DNA from: Akkermansia muciniphila
GTDB lineage: Bacteria > Verrucomicrobiota > Verrucomicrobiia > Verrucomicrobiales > Akkermansiaceae
Length of the DNA: 64,000 nt
Direction: 5' to 3'
Assembly: GCA_947624785.1 (NCBI GenBank)
Contig: CANQLV010000013.1
Coordinates: 17,791-81,790 of the forward strand
Below are positions 18,551-28,409 of the stretch, in pieces. The position numbers were made by a program, and so were the translations under genes. The notes under the pieces were generated by a model. That model was not told the origin of the DNA and ran no database searches. It saw only the letters and a list, made by a program, of their open reading frames with translations. The stretch's first letter is position 1; each line of letters begins with the position of its first letter.

Positions 18551-21343
18551 ATGCGTGCCCGTCTTCTGCTTATTCCCTTTATTTTTTCCGTTCCGGTTCA
18601 TGCCCAGGACATTCCGTCCCAGGCAGGGGCAAATCCGCCCGTGCAGGTGGAGCAAGCCCAGGCCCGGGACCTTTCCCAGCTGCCCATGGACGGCGGCTGG
18701 ACGTATGGGGAATTGCTCGGCAAGGCGGCCGCGGGCGACTTCCGGGCCAATATGCTGGCCGGGGAGTACTGGATGGGGCTTTATTACCTGAACCGGGGGG
18801 ACCTGCCGCTGGCCTGCCTGGAGCACATGCAGCATTTTTTCCGTGAAGCGGCCGCCAAATCCGGACATCCGGCTCCCAGGCTCATGATGACGGACCCCTA
18901 CGGGATTTTCGGGATTTTCAAGGCGCAGCCCATGCAGCCGGAGCACGCGGAATGGCTGGACGCCTGCCGCAAGCTGGCCGAGAAGGGAGACATGGACGCC
19001 GTCACGGCGCTGTACACCGTTACGGATTTGCCGGAAGCCGAGTTGAAGCGCTACCTCTCCCCCCTGGAAAAGAAAGCCGCCTCCGGCGACCAGGACGCGC
19101 TGGCCCAGCTCGCCTTTATCAGGGTGGACTGGCTGAAGGAAGACCCCGGCAAGGTGCTTGAGTCCCTGGCGAAGCACCGGAAAGACGCCAAACCGGTTCT
19201 TCTGGCCCGGATGGGGGAACTGGCCCTTTCCCTGGGTGGAGGCCCCTCCGGCAACGATCCGGACGGCAGGGAGTGGCGGGACATGGCCGGCCAGCTCCTT
19301 TCCCAAGCTGCGGAGAAGGGGCACGCGGCAGCCATGCGCCTGCTGGCGGAGATGACGAAGGGAACTGCCGCGGAGCAGTCCGGGAAACTTCTGGCGGAAT
19401 TGCGTTCCAGAGGTGATCTGGAATCCCTGCTGGGCGGCCTTTCCGGCTGCATGAAGGAGAAACGGGGAAGCGTGGACGGGTACCTGCTCCAGACGCTGTT
19501 TGACCAGGCCCGCAAGCTGGGCAGCAACAACGCCTATGCCTGGTACGCCCAGTTGATTTCCGAAGCGAAGCCCCCCCAGGAGCAGGAGCTGCGCAAGGCC
19601 GCCCTGGACCTGCTGGCCCTTCATGACGAACGGGGCATGCCCTTCCTGAAGGAACCGCTTTCCTTCCCCCAGAAAAAGCTTAACCAGCTTCCCCCCTATG
19701 CCAAAACGCACAAGGAGCTGGAGCTGGCCTCCCAGCTTGGAGACGCGGATTCCAGCGTCCAGCTGGGCGAGCTGTGGAAGGAGGAACTGGCCAATACCAT
19801 GGACTCCATAGGAAAAGCCCATGAAGCGCAGGAGAACATGCGCACGTGGTACAAGCAGGCGGCGGAAGAGGGCCACCCCCTCGCCAGGCTGCGCCTGGCC
19901 CAGATGGAAAACCCGGATTTGATGGACAAGCCGGCCGCGGAACCCGCCAGAACGCTGCTGAACGACTGCCTGGTGAAAGCCGCCTCCGGGGATTTCATTA
20001 CGCTGAGAGGGATTTCCGAATACGTCACGCCGGAACAGTGGGAAGAGCTGACCGCCTCCCTCCGCAAAAAAGCCCAGGAAGGGGACGCCCGCAGCCAGGC
20101 GGACCTGGCCTACCTGATGCTGTTCAGCTACAGGAGCGAGGAATCCGGCTATCCGGAAGCCCTGGCCTGGGCCCGGCTTTCCGCCGGACAGGGGGATCCC
20201 TGCGGCATGTACGTGCTGGGCCGCGCCCTTATTTACGAATTCGGCCTGGAAAAACGCATGGCGGAAGGGGATTCCTGGATGTTCCGGGGGGCCCTGAAGG
20301 GCCATGTGGACGCAGCGGACATGTGGAGCTCCAATAATGAAAATCTTCAGCCTTACAGCGCCATGATGCACGGCCTGGCGGCGCGGGGGCACATTCCCTC
20401 CCTGCTTTTCCTCGCCAACCAGGCGGCCTATCCCCAGCATACGGAGGAAACGGCGGCGCAGGACGCCAGACGAAATACCTCCCATTCCGCCTACCAGCAG
20501 GTCAAGCTGAGCTTGAATAGTGAGGAAGGAAACACCCCGCCGTGGCTCCGCAAGCCGGGGCAGAAGGATAACGCGGAAGATACGCTGACGGACGCCGGAG
20601 CCGTCCCCCCGTGGATGACGCCGTCCGGCAGGGAACGCCAGGCCCCTGCCCCGAAAACCATCAATCCGGAAGCCGTGAAGTTCTGGGAACAGGCCGTGGA
20701 ACTCGGCAGCCTGACCGCCCTGGACGAACTGGCCAATTATTATGAAACCGTGGCCGGAAACGTGCAGGACCCCGCGGAACGGCAGCAGCTTCTGGCCTCC
20801 GCCATGACGGCGGCCACCGCGCTGGTGAAGAAGGAGGACGTGCGCGGTCTCAAGAGGCTGGCCCGCTATTACGAGCAGGGAATCGGCGTGCAGGCGAACA
20901 AGGAGCTTCACAAGGATTATGTGCTGAAAGCCGCCGCAACCAAAGACCCGGAAGCCCTGGTGGAAAAGGCGCGCCTGCTCATCAAGGGAGAGGATATGGA
21001 GCCGGACCCGAAAACGGCGATGGACATTCTGACCAAGCTGGAACAGAACCAGACGCATGCCGTGCCCGGCATGTACTTCCTGCTCGGCTACCTGCACGAG
21101 GAAGGCCTCGGCACCCCTCAGGATATGGCCCTGGCCTACCAGTTTTACATCAAGGGCGCGGAACAGGACGACGCCAAGTCCATGAATAACCTGGGCTCCA
21201 TGTACGAACGCGGAACAGGCGTAGCCAAGGACCTGGCGGAAGCCCGGAAGTGGTACGAACAGGCGGCTGAGCTGGGGAATGAAGACGCCCGTGCGAATGT
21301 GGAGCGGGTGAAGGAAAAGATTAAGAAGAAGGCGGGGAAATAG
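18551..21343 (+). CDS. secreted Sel1-repeat (TPR-like) protein
   Basis: signal peptide; Sel1 units such as 'AMDILTKLEQ..GMYFLLGYLHEEGLGTPQDMALAYQFYIKGAEQDDAKSMNNLGSMYERGTGVAKDLAEARKWYEQAAELGNEDA'. Confidence 0.85.
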   Translation: MRARLLLIPFIFSVPVHAQDIPSQAGANPPVQVEQAQARDLSQLPMDGGWTYGELLGKAAAGDFRANMLAGEYWMGLYYLNRGDLPLACLEHMQHFFREAAAKSGHPAPRLMMTDPYGIFGIFKAQPMQPEHAEWLDACRKLAEKGDMDAVTALYTVTDLPEAELKRYLSPLEKKAASGDQDALAQLAFIRVDWLKEDPGKVLESLAKHRKDAKPVLLARMGELALSLGGGPSGNDPDGREWRDMAGQLLSQAAEKGHAAAMRLLAEMTKGTAAEQSGKLLAELRSRGDLESLLGGLSGCMKEKRGSVDGYLLQTLFDQARKLGSNNAYAWYAQLISEAKPPQEQELRKAALDLLALHDERGMPFLKEPLSFPQKKLNQLPPYAKTHKELELASQLGDADSSVQLGELWKEELANTMDSIGKAHEAQENMRTWYKQAAEEGHPLARLRLAQMENPDLMDKPAAEPARTLLNDCLVKAASGDFITLRGISEYVTPEQWEELTASLRKKAQEGDARSQADLAYLMLFSYRSEESGYPEALAWARLSAGQGDPCGMYVLGRALIYEFGLEKRMAEGDSWMFRGALKGHVDAADMWSSNNENLQPYSAMMHGLAARGHIPSLLFLANQAAYPQHTEETAAQDARRNTSHSAYQQVKLSLNSEEGNTPPWLRKPGQKDNAEDTLTDAGAVPPWMTPSGRERQAPAPKTINPEAVKFWEQAVELGSLTALDELANYYETVAGNVQDPAERQQLLASAMTAATALVKKEDVRGLKRLARYYEQGIGVQANKELHKDYVLKAAATKDPEALVEKARLLIKGEDMEPDPKTAMDILTKLEQNQTHAVPGMYFLLGYLHEEGLGTPQDMALAYQFYIKGAEQDDAKSMNNLGSMYERGTGVAKDLAEARKWYEQAAELGNEDARANVERVKEKIKKKAGK

Positions 21344-21627
21344 CCTGCGCCTTTGCCCGGTGAATGCCGCGGAACGGGTTTGCGGGTGCACGGAGCGCCG
21401 CACCGGCTGGGAATGAGGTGAGGGAAGAGAGCGCGATTCTTCAAGGGGACCTTCCCTGTTTTCAAGGGGGGCATTCAAGGTTCGCGCATCCTGCGCATGC
21501 GTGGCCGTCCAGCCGCCCGCATGCGCATATGGAGTTCCCTGTTCCGGCCATACCGTGCCGGGATTGATTTTGCCTTCCGCGGAGGAAGCAGGGACGGAAA
21601 GGCGCTCCATAAGGAGTGCGGCTGAAG

Positions 21628-24600
21628 TTATTCCCGCGTGACTTTCAGGCGCAGGAAGCGCCGCTTCATGGAACTGTCCTGCACGGGCTCCTCATCCCGG
21701 AATTCGGCAGACGTTTTTCCGGCGGTTTCCACTTCCCCCAGGGAAGTCCAGTCGACCAGGTCCGGGGAGGCTTCCACTTCATGCTTTACCTCCGCCGCCT
21801 GCGGATTTACCGGCCACCGCAGTACCAGATGCCTGTTCCCGTCCGCGCCCTCTTCCACGGATACCTTCGTCACGCTTCCGCAGGGTTTCAGGGGATCCAG
21901 GCCCGTGGCGTATTTCATCAGGTTGGTGACGCCGTCCCCGGCGGGAGCGGCATCCGCAGCCGTCCGGTCCGCCGTGGCGTCCGGCGGGAAGGTTTCCTGC
22001 ACCCACTTGTCATAGCCTGCCAGGTCTGCCCCGGCCTGAGTCACGGTGACGGCGCATTCCTGCTTGTCGGAAGCGCGGAACACCACCGTTCCGGACCGTC
22101 CGGCGGCGGATTTGTTTTCCGACGCCGTCAGGATGACCGTGGTCCGGCCGATACCGGAAGCGGCGGAAACGGAAATCCATTCCGGGGATTCCGCCACCAC
22201 CCAGCCCAGGGCTTCCTCTTCCATCTGCACTTCCACATCCACCGCCCCTCCGGCGGCGGGAACGGATGCCCCCACGCGGGACAAGCAGAACGGCGAGGCC
22301 GTGACGGGGAACGACGTGGAAGATACGTAGCGGTTGGCGGCGCGCAGCAGGGAGCGGCGGTCAAAGTAGTTGTTGCTTCCGGAAGCGTCCGCCGCGTCCA
22401 GTCCCATGTCCCAGTACATGAAGCCGGCCAGCTTCTGGTCGCTGATGTATTTGGCTTTCTTCCTGACGGTGGTGACGCCGTTGTAATGCAGCGTCAGATT
22501 GAGACCGGAGTAGGAATAGACGGCCGTGTCATTGTCGGGGTTGTCCGCTTCCGGGCAATTGGCGGCAATGTCCCTGTAGCCCTTGATGTAGTCTCCCGGC
22601 TTTTTCCCGTCAGGCAGTCCGGAGGTTCCGGGAGTTCCCTGAAAGGGAGCGCTCAGGATGATTTTTTTATCCGGAAAGCCCTGATTCCTGAATTTTCCGC
22701 AGGCGGATACCATGCTGTTATAGGTATTCACGTCAATGGCCGGCCCATAATTCTGGAAGGTGAAGTAGTCCACATACTGCATGTAGGCGGCGGGGAACCA
22801 GTAGGCGACGGTATGCAGGGAGATGGAAAAGAACATGTCCGGATTCGTCTCCCGGATGGACTGGGCCAGTTGCCCGTAGCTGGTCCATTTTCCGTCCCCC
22901 TGGTACAGCCATTCAAAGTCCAGGTCCACTCCGTCCAGCGGGTATTTTTTCAACAGGTCCCTGATGCCGTCCGCAAACCTCTGGCGGGCGGCGGCATTCG
23001 TCAGCATGGTGCTCCACGCGCCGCCGGCAATGCCCAGGCGGATGCGCATGCCCCCCACCCCTTCCGTCATGCCGCGCAGGGTGCGCACATGCTCCGCCCA
23101 GGAGGCGGTATCACGGCCGAAGACACCGCTGTTCCCCCAGCGGGCCACCATGAGGCGGTCATTCCAGTTAGGCTGGACTTCCGTGCCCAGGCGGCCGGCC
23201 GGCCGGGCCAGGTGCCATACGCGCATTTCATCTATTTTCCCCTTCAGGTTCCGGCCCACGACGGCATTCGGCGTGCCGTTCATTTCCCCGGCGGCGACCG
23301 CTGCCGTTTCCAGGGGGGAACCGTTGACGTAAAAGACGCCCGTCCCCGCCGTGGAATTGCGGATGAACGCCAGCCAGAAGTATTCATGGAGGGCCACGGC
23401 GGGCAGGTGCGCTTCCCACGCGGCGGTGGAACCCACTTGCAGGCGCGCCTTGTAATGGCCGTCCGCCCACGCCAGCGTCATGGACACGCTGTCGTTTTCA
23501 AACAGGGTGACGTTCTGCTCCCCGGCGGATAGAGCCAGGTTCACTTCAATCGTGAACGCGTTGGCATTGCTGCCCGCCAGCAGTCCGTTGCCCACGTTCA
23601 TATAAGCGTCTTCTCCGGTGAATTCCAGAACGTTCGTCCGCGCGCCGTCAGCGGGGAGAAGCTGCACGCCCCGGCTTTCCGTCACGTCGTTGTCCGGGTA
23701 GGAAAAGCTGATGTCCCCATTGGCGGCGGCGGAAGCGGCGCCGATGTAAATGATATCCGAGTTATTGATCATGTGGGGCCGGGACGGCCAGTTCCACATG
23801 ATATGGCTTTCGCGGACGTATCCGGTCACCAGCATGTAGCGGAAGGTGTTGTTGTCCGTGACGATGGAGAATTCCGTGCCGGACGGCGTCACCGCCTGGT
23901 ACGGGCGGGTGAAGGAGCTGCCCGTTTTATCCGCGAATTCCGTCCACTTGGCGTCCCGGAAGTCTCCGTCCAGCCGCCACAGCCCCACCAGGCGGCCATA
24001 CCTGGGGTGGGCCATGGGCAGCGGCCCCGTCAGGAAAAAGTCGTCCTCCACAGTCCCCAGCTCCGCATTCCAGAACCGCAGTTCGTCCCTGGCGCCCTTG
24101 AACCGCGCCGCCAGCACCAGGCCTGTCCAGCCGTTTTTCATGGAGGCCAGGTAAGGCGCGGCGGGAGCGGTTCCCGCCAATGTTCCGTCCACATACAGGC
24201 TGACGTTTTCCGTTCCCAGGACCACGGCCACATGGTGCCAGGTTCCGGCGGCGAAGGGCTGGCCGGAAGCCTCCACGGAAGCGGGCGTTTCCTCATTCCC
24301 GGATTCCAGATGAAGACGGCCTCCGTTCAGGGAGAGCGTGGAAGCCCCCAGGGCAAGAATGGCGCCGGAGGCGGTGTCCTCATCCGGCCTGACCCACAGC
24401 TCACAGGTCATTTCCCCCGTTCCGGTCCAGGCATCCGCAGGAACGGGAAGCGCCACCGGAGAGGAAAGGACGGTGAGCGCCCTGTTGTGGAGCACGCTGA
24501 CGGGCCGCGGCTCCGGAGCGGAAGGAGCCGGGGTATCATCCGTGCGGACAGTCAGCGCATTCAAATTCAGTGCTCCGGTTCCGGCGGAGTTGCCTTCCTT

Positions 24601-25335
24601 CACCACGTCAAAAACGAGCGTCCCGGCCTCATCCGCCGCCGCAGTCCATTCCATCGCCATATAGGTATCCGCGTCCGCCGTGTTGACGCCTCCTTTCCAC
24701 GTGTCTTCCGTGCGGGAACCGGTGGAGGTCTGAAGCGCCTTCACGTCCACATGAGCGCCGGACACCAGGGAAATGGACTGGTACGCGGGCCTGCCGTTGC
24801 CCAGGAAAAAAGAAACGGCATATTCCTTGCCGGGCGCCAGTCCGGAGAGGGAAACGCGCACCGTGCCGGCCCGGATCGCCATGCCGTTAGTGAATAATTG
24901 CAAACTCGTATTCAGGGCTTCCCCATGATTAGGAAAGGAGAAAACACTTTCCGCCTCCAGCACGCCGCCCGGCTGAGCTCCGCGGGTTTCCCCCTTTTCC
25001 CGCCACGTTGAATTGGCGTTGTTATAGCACATGTTTCCCACGCTCGCTTCCGATTTGGCCGTTACCGCCAGATAAACGGAGCGTCCGAACAGCGTTCCGG
25101 CCAGAAGGGGGGAGGAAGAGGCTTCCAGATTATTCCTCCGCAGGGGCACGCTTTTCAGCGTGGAGGACGGCGTGACGGTCACCACCCCCATATTCGTCCA
25201 GCCCGGCTGCGCCGCAGAAGCCGCATTGCCGAAGTCCACGCCGAATGTTTCCACCGTTCCCGCACCCCGCACCGGATTTCCCAGAGCGGAGAGTACCACC
25301 GCCACAAGGACGCCGAAGAGAGATTTCTTTTTCAT
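21628..25335 (-). CDS. secreted multidomain GH18 glycosidase (endo-beta-GlcNAcase/chitinase type) with LamG-like and BACON-like domains
   Basis: GH18 'LDGVDLDFEWL' (DxxDxDxE); two LamG-like regions; BACON-like 'VPAAGGAVDVEVQ..WVVAESPEWISVSAASGIGRTTVILTAS'; signal peptide at MKKKSLFGVLVAVVLSALG. Confidence 0.85.
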   Translation of the reverse strand: MKKKSLFGVLVAVVLSALGNPVRGAGTVETFGVDFGNAASAAQPGWTNMGVVTVTPSSTLKSVPLRRNNLEASSSPLLAGTLFGRSVYLAVTAKSEASVGNMCYNNANSTWREKGETRGAQPGGVLEAESVFSFPNHGEALNTSLQLFTNGMAIRAGTVRVSLSGLAPGKEYAVSFFLGNGRPAYQSISLVSGAHVDVKALQTSTGSRTEDTWKGGVNTADADTYMAMEWTAAADEAGTLVFDVVKEGNSAGTGALNLNALTVRTDDTPAPSAPEPRPVSVLHNRALTVLSSPVALPVPADAWTGTGEMTCELWVRPDEDTASGAILALGASTLSLNGGRLHLESGNEETPASVEASGQPFAAGTWHHVAVVLGTENVSLYVDGTLAGTAPAAPYLASMKNGWTGLVLAARFKGARDELRFWNAELGTVEDDFFLTGPLPMAHPRYGRLVGLWRLDGDFRDAKWTEFADKTGSSFTRPYQAVTPSGTEFSIVTDNNTFRYMLVTGYVRESHIMWNWPSRPHMINNSDIIYIGAASAAANGDISFSYPDNDVTESRGVQLLPADGARTNVLEFTGEDAYMNVGNGLLAGSNANAFTIEVNLALSAGEQNVTLFENDSVSMTLAWADGHYKARLQVGSTAAWEAHLPAVALHEYFWLAFIRNSTAGTGVFYVNGSPLETAAVAAGEMNGTPNAVVGRNLKGKIDEMRVWHLARPAGRLGTEVQPNWNDRLMVARWGNSGVFGRDTASWAEHVRTLRGMTEGVGGMRIRLGIAGGAWSTMLTNAAARQRFADGIRDLLKKYPLDGVDLDFEWLYQGDGKWTSYGQLAQSIRETNPDMFFSISLHTVAYWFPAAYMQYVDYFTFQNYGPAIDVNTYNSMVSACGKFRNQGFPDKKIILSAPFQGTPGTSGLPDGKKPGDYIKGYRDIAANCPEADNPDNDTAVYSYSGLNLTLHYNGVTTVRKKAKYISDQKLAGFMYWDMGLDAADASGSNNYFDRRSLLRAANRYVSSTSFPVTASPFCLSRVGASVPAAGGAVDVEVQMEEEALGWVVAESPEWISVSAASGIGRTTVILTASENKSAAGRSGTVVFRASDKQECAVTVTQAGADLAGYDKWVQETFPPDATADRTAADAAPAGDGVTNLMKYATGLDPLKPCGSVTKVSVEEGADGNRHLVLRWPVNPQAAEVKHEVEASPDLVDWTSLGEVETAGKTSAEFRDEEPVQDSSMKRRFLRLKVTRE

Positions 25336-25468
25336 AGATATAAGATTATTAAATAATCTAACAGATAGATTCCTGCAAATAAAAAATACCGGAAAGGAGA
25401 GATGAAAAACATTGCCGGTTCCATCCCTTCTTTCCGGACATTTCGTCAAAGATAATATTGAATGCTCC

Positions 25469-26278
25469 CTAGTTTTTGCGCCGCCGCAACAACAGCGCCG
25501 TCAGTCCGAGCAATCCCAGGGACGCCGTGGCCGGTTCAGGAATGGGCTCCGTTGCCAGCATGAACCCGTTTAAATTGATATCCCCACTTAAAACGTCCGC
25601 GGCCACGCCGGCGGCGCGTTCATAAGTGAGCGTCACCTGGCCCGCACTGTTTGTAGTGAATGCCCATTCCATCCCCACGCCGGAAGAATCCGTCGTTCCC
25701 TGAAAGGTTGATCCGGCCACCGTTCCCGCTCCTTCATACCCGTCCATCAGGCTGCCGGTGACATTGCTGACACCGCCCGAGAGGGTCATGCTGGTTTTAT
25801 TGGTAGAGAAGCCGCTGTTGCCCAGAACGTAGAGATAATAGGTGGTATTGGCCGCCAGGCCGCTCAGCGTGAATTGCAGGCCGACGGTCTGCCCCTTCAC
25901 CCCGTTGCATTTGCCGGAGATGGAAGATTGCGCCATGCTGTCCGGAAACAGGGAGTTGAGGGAGGGGGATGTGCCTGTTGCGTCCAGGTAACCCGCATTC
26001 ATGGCGGCGGTGCTTTTATACGCCATGGTGAGCGTGACGTCCTGACCGTCCAGATTGCCGAGAACCACGGACGGGGAAACGTCTCCCCCGTTTTTGCTCA
26101 AGGAAGCAATGGAGGCGTAGGAGGTGGCTTTTCCTCCCGTGATGGAGGAAGCCTGGGTAGCCACACTGATCCAATCCGAATCCCCGGCAGAGGAAGAACC
26201 CAGATTAATTTTCAGGGAAGCCGCAGAAGCCGCGGAAACGGCGCCTGCCAATAATAGCAGAATGAATGATTTCTTCAT
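25469..26278 (-). CDS. PEP-CTERM sorting-domain surface protein
   Basis: C-terminus 'EPIPEPATASLGLLGLTALLLRRRKN'; N-terminal signal 'MKKSFILLLLAGAVSAASA'. Confidence 0.9.
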   Translation of the reverse strand: MKKSFILLLLAGAVSAASAASLKINLGSSSAGDSDWISVATQASSITGGKATSYASIASLSKNGGDVSPSVVLGNLDGQDVTLTMAYKSTAAMNAGYLDATGTSPSLNSLFPDSMAQSSISGKCNGVKGQTVGLQFTLSGLAANTTYYLYVLGNSGFSTNKTSMTLSGGVSNVTGSLMDGYEGAGTVAGSTFQGTTDSSGVGMEWAFTTNSAGQVTLTYERAAGVAADVLSGDINLNGFMLATEPIPEPATASLGLLGLTALLLRRRKN

Positions 26279-26414
26279 GGTTTTAGCCAATTCACAAGAT
26301 GTATGCCGGATTTGGAATCCGGAGTCAAGCCTACAAAACTGAAAGAAAAACGGTTTTGGAAGATTGGGCTTGCCAATATCGTGGGAATTGCCACAGGGAG
26401 TTCTTGAGGTGACG

Positions 26415-26745
26415 GGCTTTCTTTTCGTTCCCGCAATGGTTAGTAATCGTCTTTACACTTCGGCGGCGGTAGCCATCAGGGCGGGGAGGCCCCGGCTTCC
26501 AGACGATATGCGGCTGTGAAAGGGAACGGTGGAAATGTTGATGGCGGGCGGTTTTGCGGCTCCTTCTCCCGGAAATGAAAGGATCCCGTCTTTCGTTGTT
26601 GAAACTCTTTCTGTAGCGCAGTGGAAGCTCTCGTTTTTAATAGCCGTCACTACGTTCCGGCAGCAGTATTTATCAAGGACGGGAAGCCCTGGTTATCAGG
26701 GCGATATGCGACCGTGAAAAGGAAATGGGGAAATGGTGAGGAAGC
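26415..26745. repeat. degenerate direct repeat (two ~110-bp units)
   Basis: 'gcggtagccatcagggcggggaggccccggcttccagacgatatgcggctgtgaaagggaacggtggaaatg' vs 'gcagtatttatcaaggacgggaagccctggttatcagggcgatatgcgaccgtgaaaaggaaatggggaaatg'. Confidence 0.5.
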
Positions 26746-27010
26746 GTCAACTTGGAGCATCCCTGAGTATCGCGAAAGACAACTTTTCCCACCTGTAGAA
26801 TCCATACCGGATTCCAAATCCGTCCGTTTTATAATCCTATCCTGACCAATAAGTTATTTTTTATCATTTAAAGCCTGAATATTCATGATTTCCAGACTTG
26901 ACCAAATATTCCTTTTCCTCCTGTCCATGAATTCCTCTTGATTATTCCGTTTTTTCATGGAGGAAGACGTTTTCACCCATCTGCGATTCTACACCCGGAA
27001 CCAACAAAGA

Positions 27011-27034
27011 AACGGACGGTTTCCCGTCCGTTTT
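27011..27034. terminator. hairpin, likely terminator for the minus-strand gene at 27063
   Basis: aacggacgg-tttc-ccgtccgtt. Confidence 0.65.
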
Positions 27035-27062
27035 CTGGAAATCGAGGCGTTGAACCACCGGG

Positions 27063-28385
27063 TCAGTAGTCCAGTTCCCCTCTCATGACCCGGCGCTCGA
27101 ATTCGGCCACGTCCACCACCTGGCCGGTCAGCCGGGCGTGTTCCGTGGCAAAGGCCATGACATGGGAGTGGGCGGATTCTTCAATGGAGGTAGTCATGTC
27201 CGCCGGGGAGGGAACCGTCAGCATGTCATCGTAAAGGGCTTCCACCAGACCCCAGTCACCTCCGCCGTGGCCCTGGTAGCCGCCGGCCAGCTCCTCCAGC
27301 TCCACCACGCGGGTTTTCCCGCCAAAGTGGGGAGTGACGGTGATTTCACCGGGACCGTTTTCCTTGTAGAAGACTCCGGCGCGGATTTTGCCTTTGGTGC
27401 CGTATATTTCAATATGGCGTCCCTGTTCAAAGGCCGTCATCGTGAAGGTTCCCGTCAGGCCGCCTTCAAAGCGCATGATGGAGACCTGGTGGTCCGGCTG
27501 GTTGTTGTCGCACTGAAGGTAGTCCCTGCCCCACGGTGAGGTTTCAAGCCATTCGCAGATTTCCTCCGCAGTGGCTTCCTGAGCGCGGTCGTACACCATG
27601 CCCAGCCAGCGCTTGCATTCGTCGTCCGTAGCGTATTTGCGGGCGTCCCAGGGGTCTTCCCCTACCGGGGTGGCCCAGTCCGTGCAGCGTTCCGGCCGGG
27701 GAGCGGAGAGCGTTTTTTTCGTGAAGAAGGTGAGCTCCCCGAAGCTGGCGACGGAGAGGCATTTGCGCCGGCCCATGAGCCAGTAGAGGATGTCCATGTC
27801 ATGGCAGCATTTGGCCACGATCATGGGGGTGGAGGTTTTGCTGTTGCCCCAGTGCCCGCGCACAAAGGAGTGGGCGAAGTGCCACGCCCCCACGCCTTCA
27901 TTGGCGTTGAAGGTGATGACGTCCCCGATTTCCCCGCTGTCGATGATTTTTTTCAGGGTCCGGTAGAACTGGGTGTAGCGCAGCACGTGGCACACGGCCA
28001 CGCGGCGTTTCAGCAGCCGCGCCATGTCCCGCAGCTCCAGCGCTTCCTTCAGCGTCTTGGCGATGGGTTTTTCCAGCAGGACATGGTAGCCCAGCTCCAT
28101 GGCCTTTTTGCACGGGGCGTAGTGGTAGTCGTCCTGCGTGCCGATGACGGCCACGTCCGCCAGGCGCGGTTCCGCCAGCAGGGAGGCGGCGTCCTTGAAC
28201 AGGCGGATGGAGTCCCGCTCCTCCTCCGGGGCAAAGTCACGCACGGCTTCCACGCGCTGCTTCACGGGGTCCGCCGCGGCGGCGATGCGGTAGCGGTCTT
28301 TTTGTTCCATGGCCAGCTTCATGTAGGTGCGCGTGCGGGAGCCGCACCCGATGCCAGCGAGAGAGAGTCTTTTTTGTTCAGGCAT
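27063..28385 (-). CDS. Gfo/Idh/MocA family oxidoreductase
   Basis: 'LAGIGCGSRTRTYM' nucleotide-binding start, 'HVLLEKPIAKTLKEALEL'. Confidence 0.85.
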   Translation of the reverse strand: MPEQKRLSLAGIGCGSRTRTYMKLAMEQKDRYRIAAAADPVKQRVEAVRDFAPEEERDSIRLFKDAASLLAEPRLADVAVIGTQDDYHYAPCKKAMELGYHVLLEKPIAKTLKEALELRDMARLLKRRVAVCHVLRYTQFYRTLKKIIDSGEIGDVITFNANEGVGAWHFAHSFVRGHWGNSKTSTPMIVAKCCHDMDILYWLMGRRKCLSVASFGELTFFTKKTLSAPRPERCTDWATPVGEDPWDARKYATDDECKRWLGMVYDRAQEATAEEICEWLETSPWGRDYLQCDNNQPDHQVSIMRFEGGLTGTFTMTAFEQGRHIEIYGTKGKIRAGVFYKENGPGEITVTPHFGGKTRVVELEELAGGYQGHGGGDWGLVEALYDDMLTVPSPADMTTSIEESAHSHVMAFATEHARLTGQVVDVAEFERRVMRGELDY

Positions 28386-28409
28386 GAGGATTGTGTTAGA
28401 GAGATTGAT

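Noticed and set aside
18533-21610. 1025-aa minus-strand ORF
   Set aside because: Antisense shadow of the Sel1-repeat gene.
27063-28385. GH109 alpha-N-acetylgalactosaminidase
   Set aside because: Gfo/Idh/MocA fold is shared with GH109, but no Tat signal or clear GH109-specific motif seen; kept as generic oxidoreductase.
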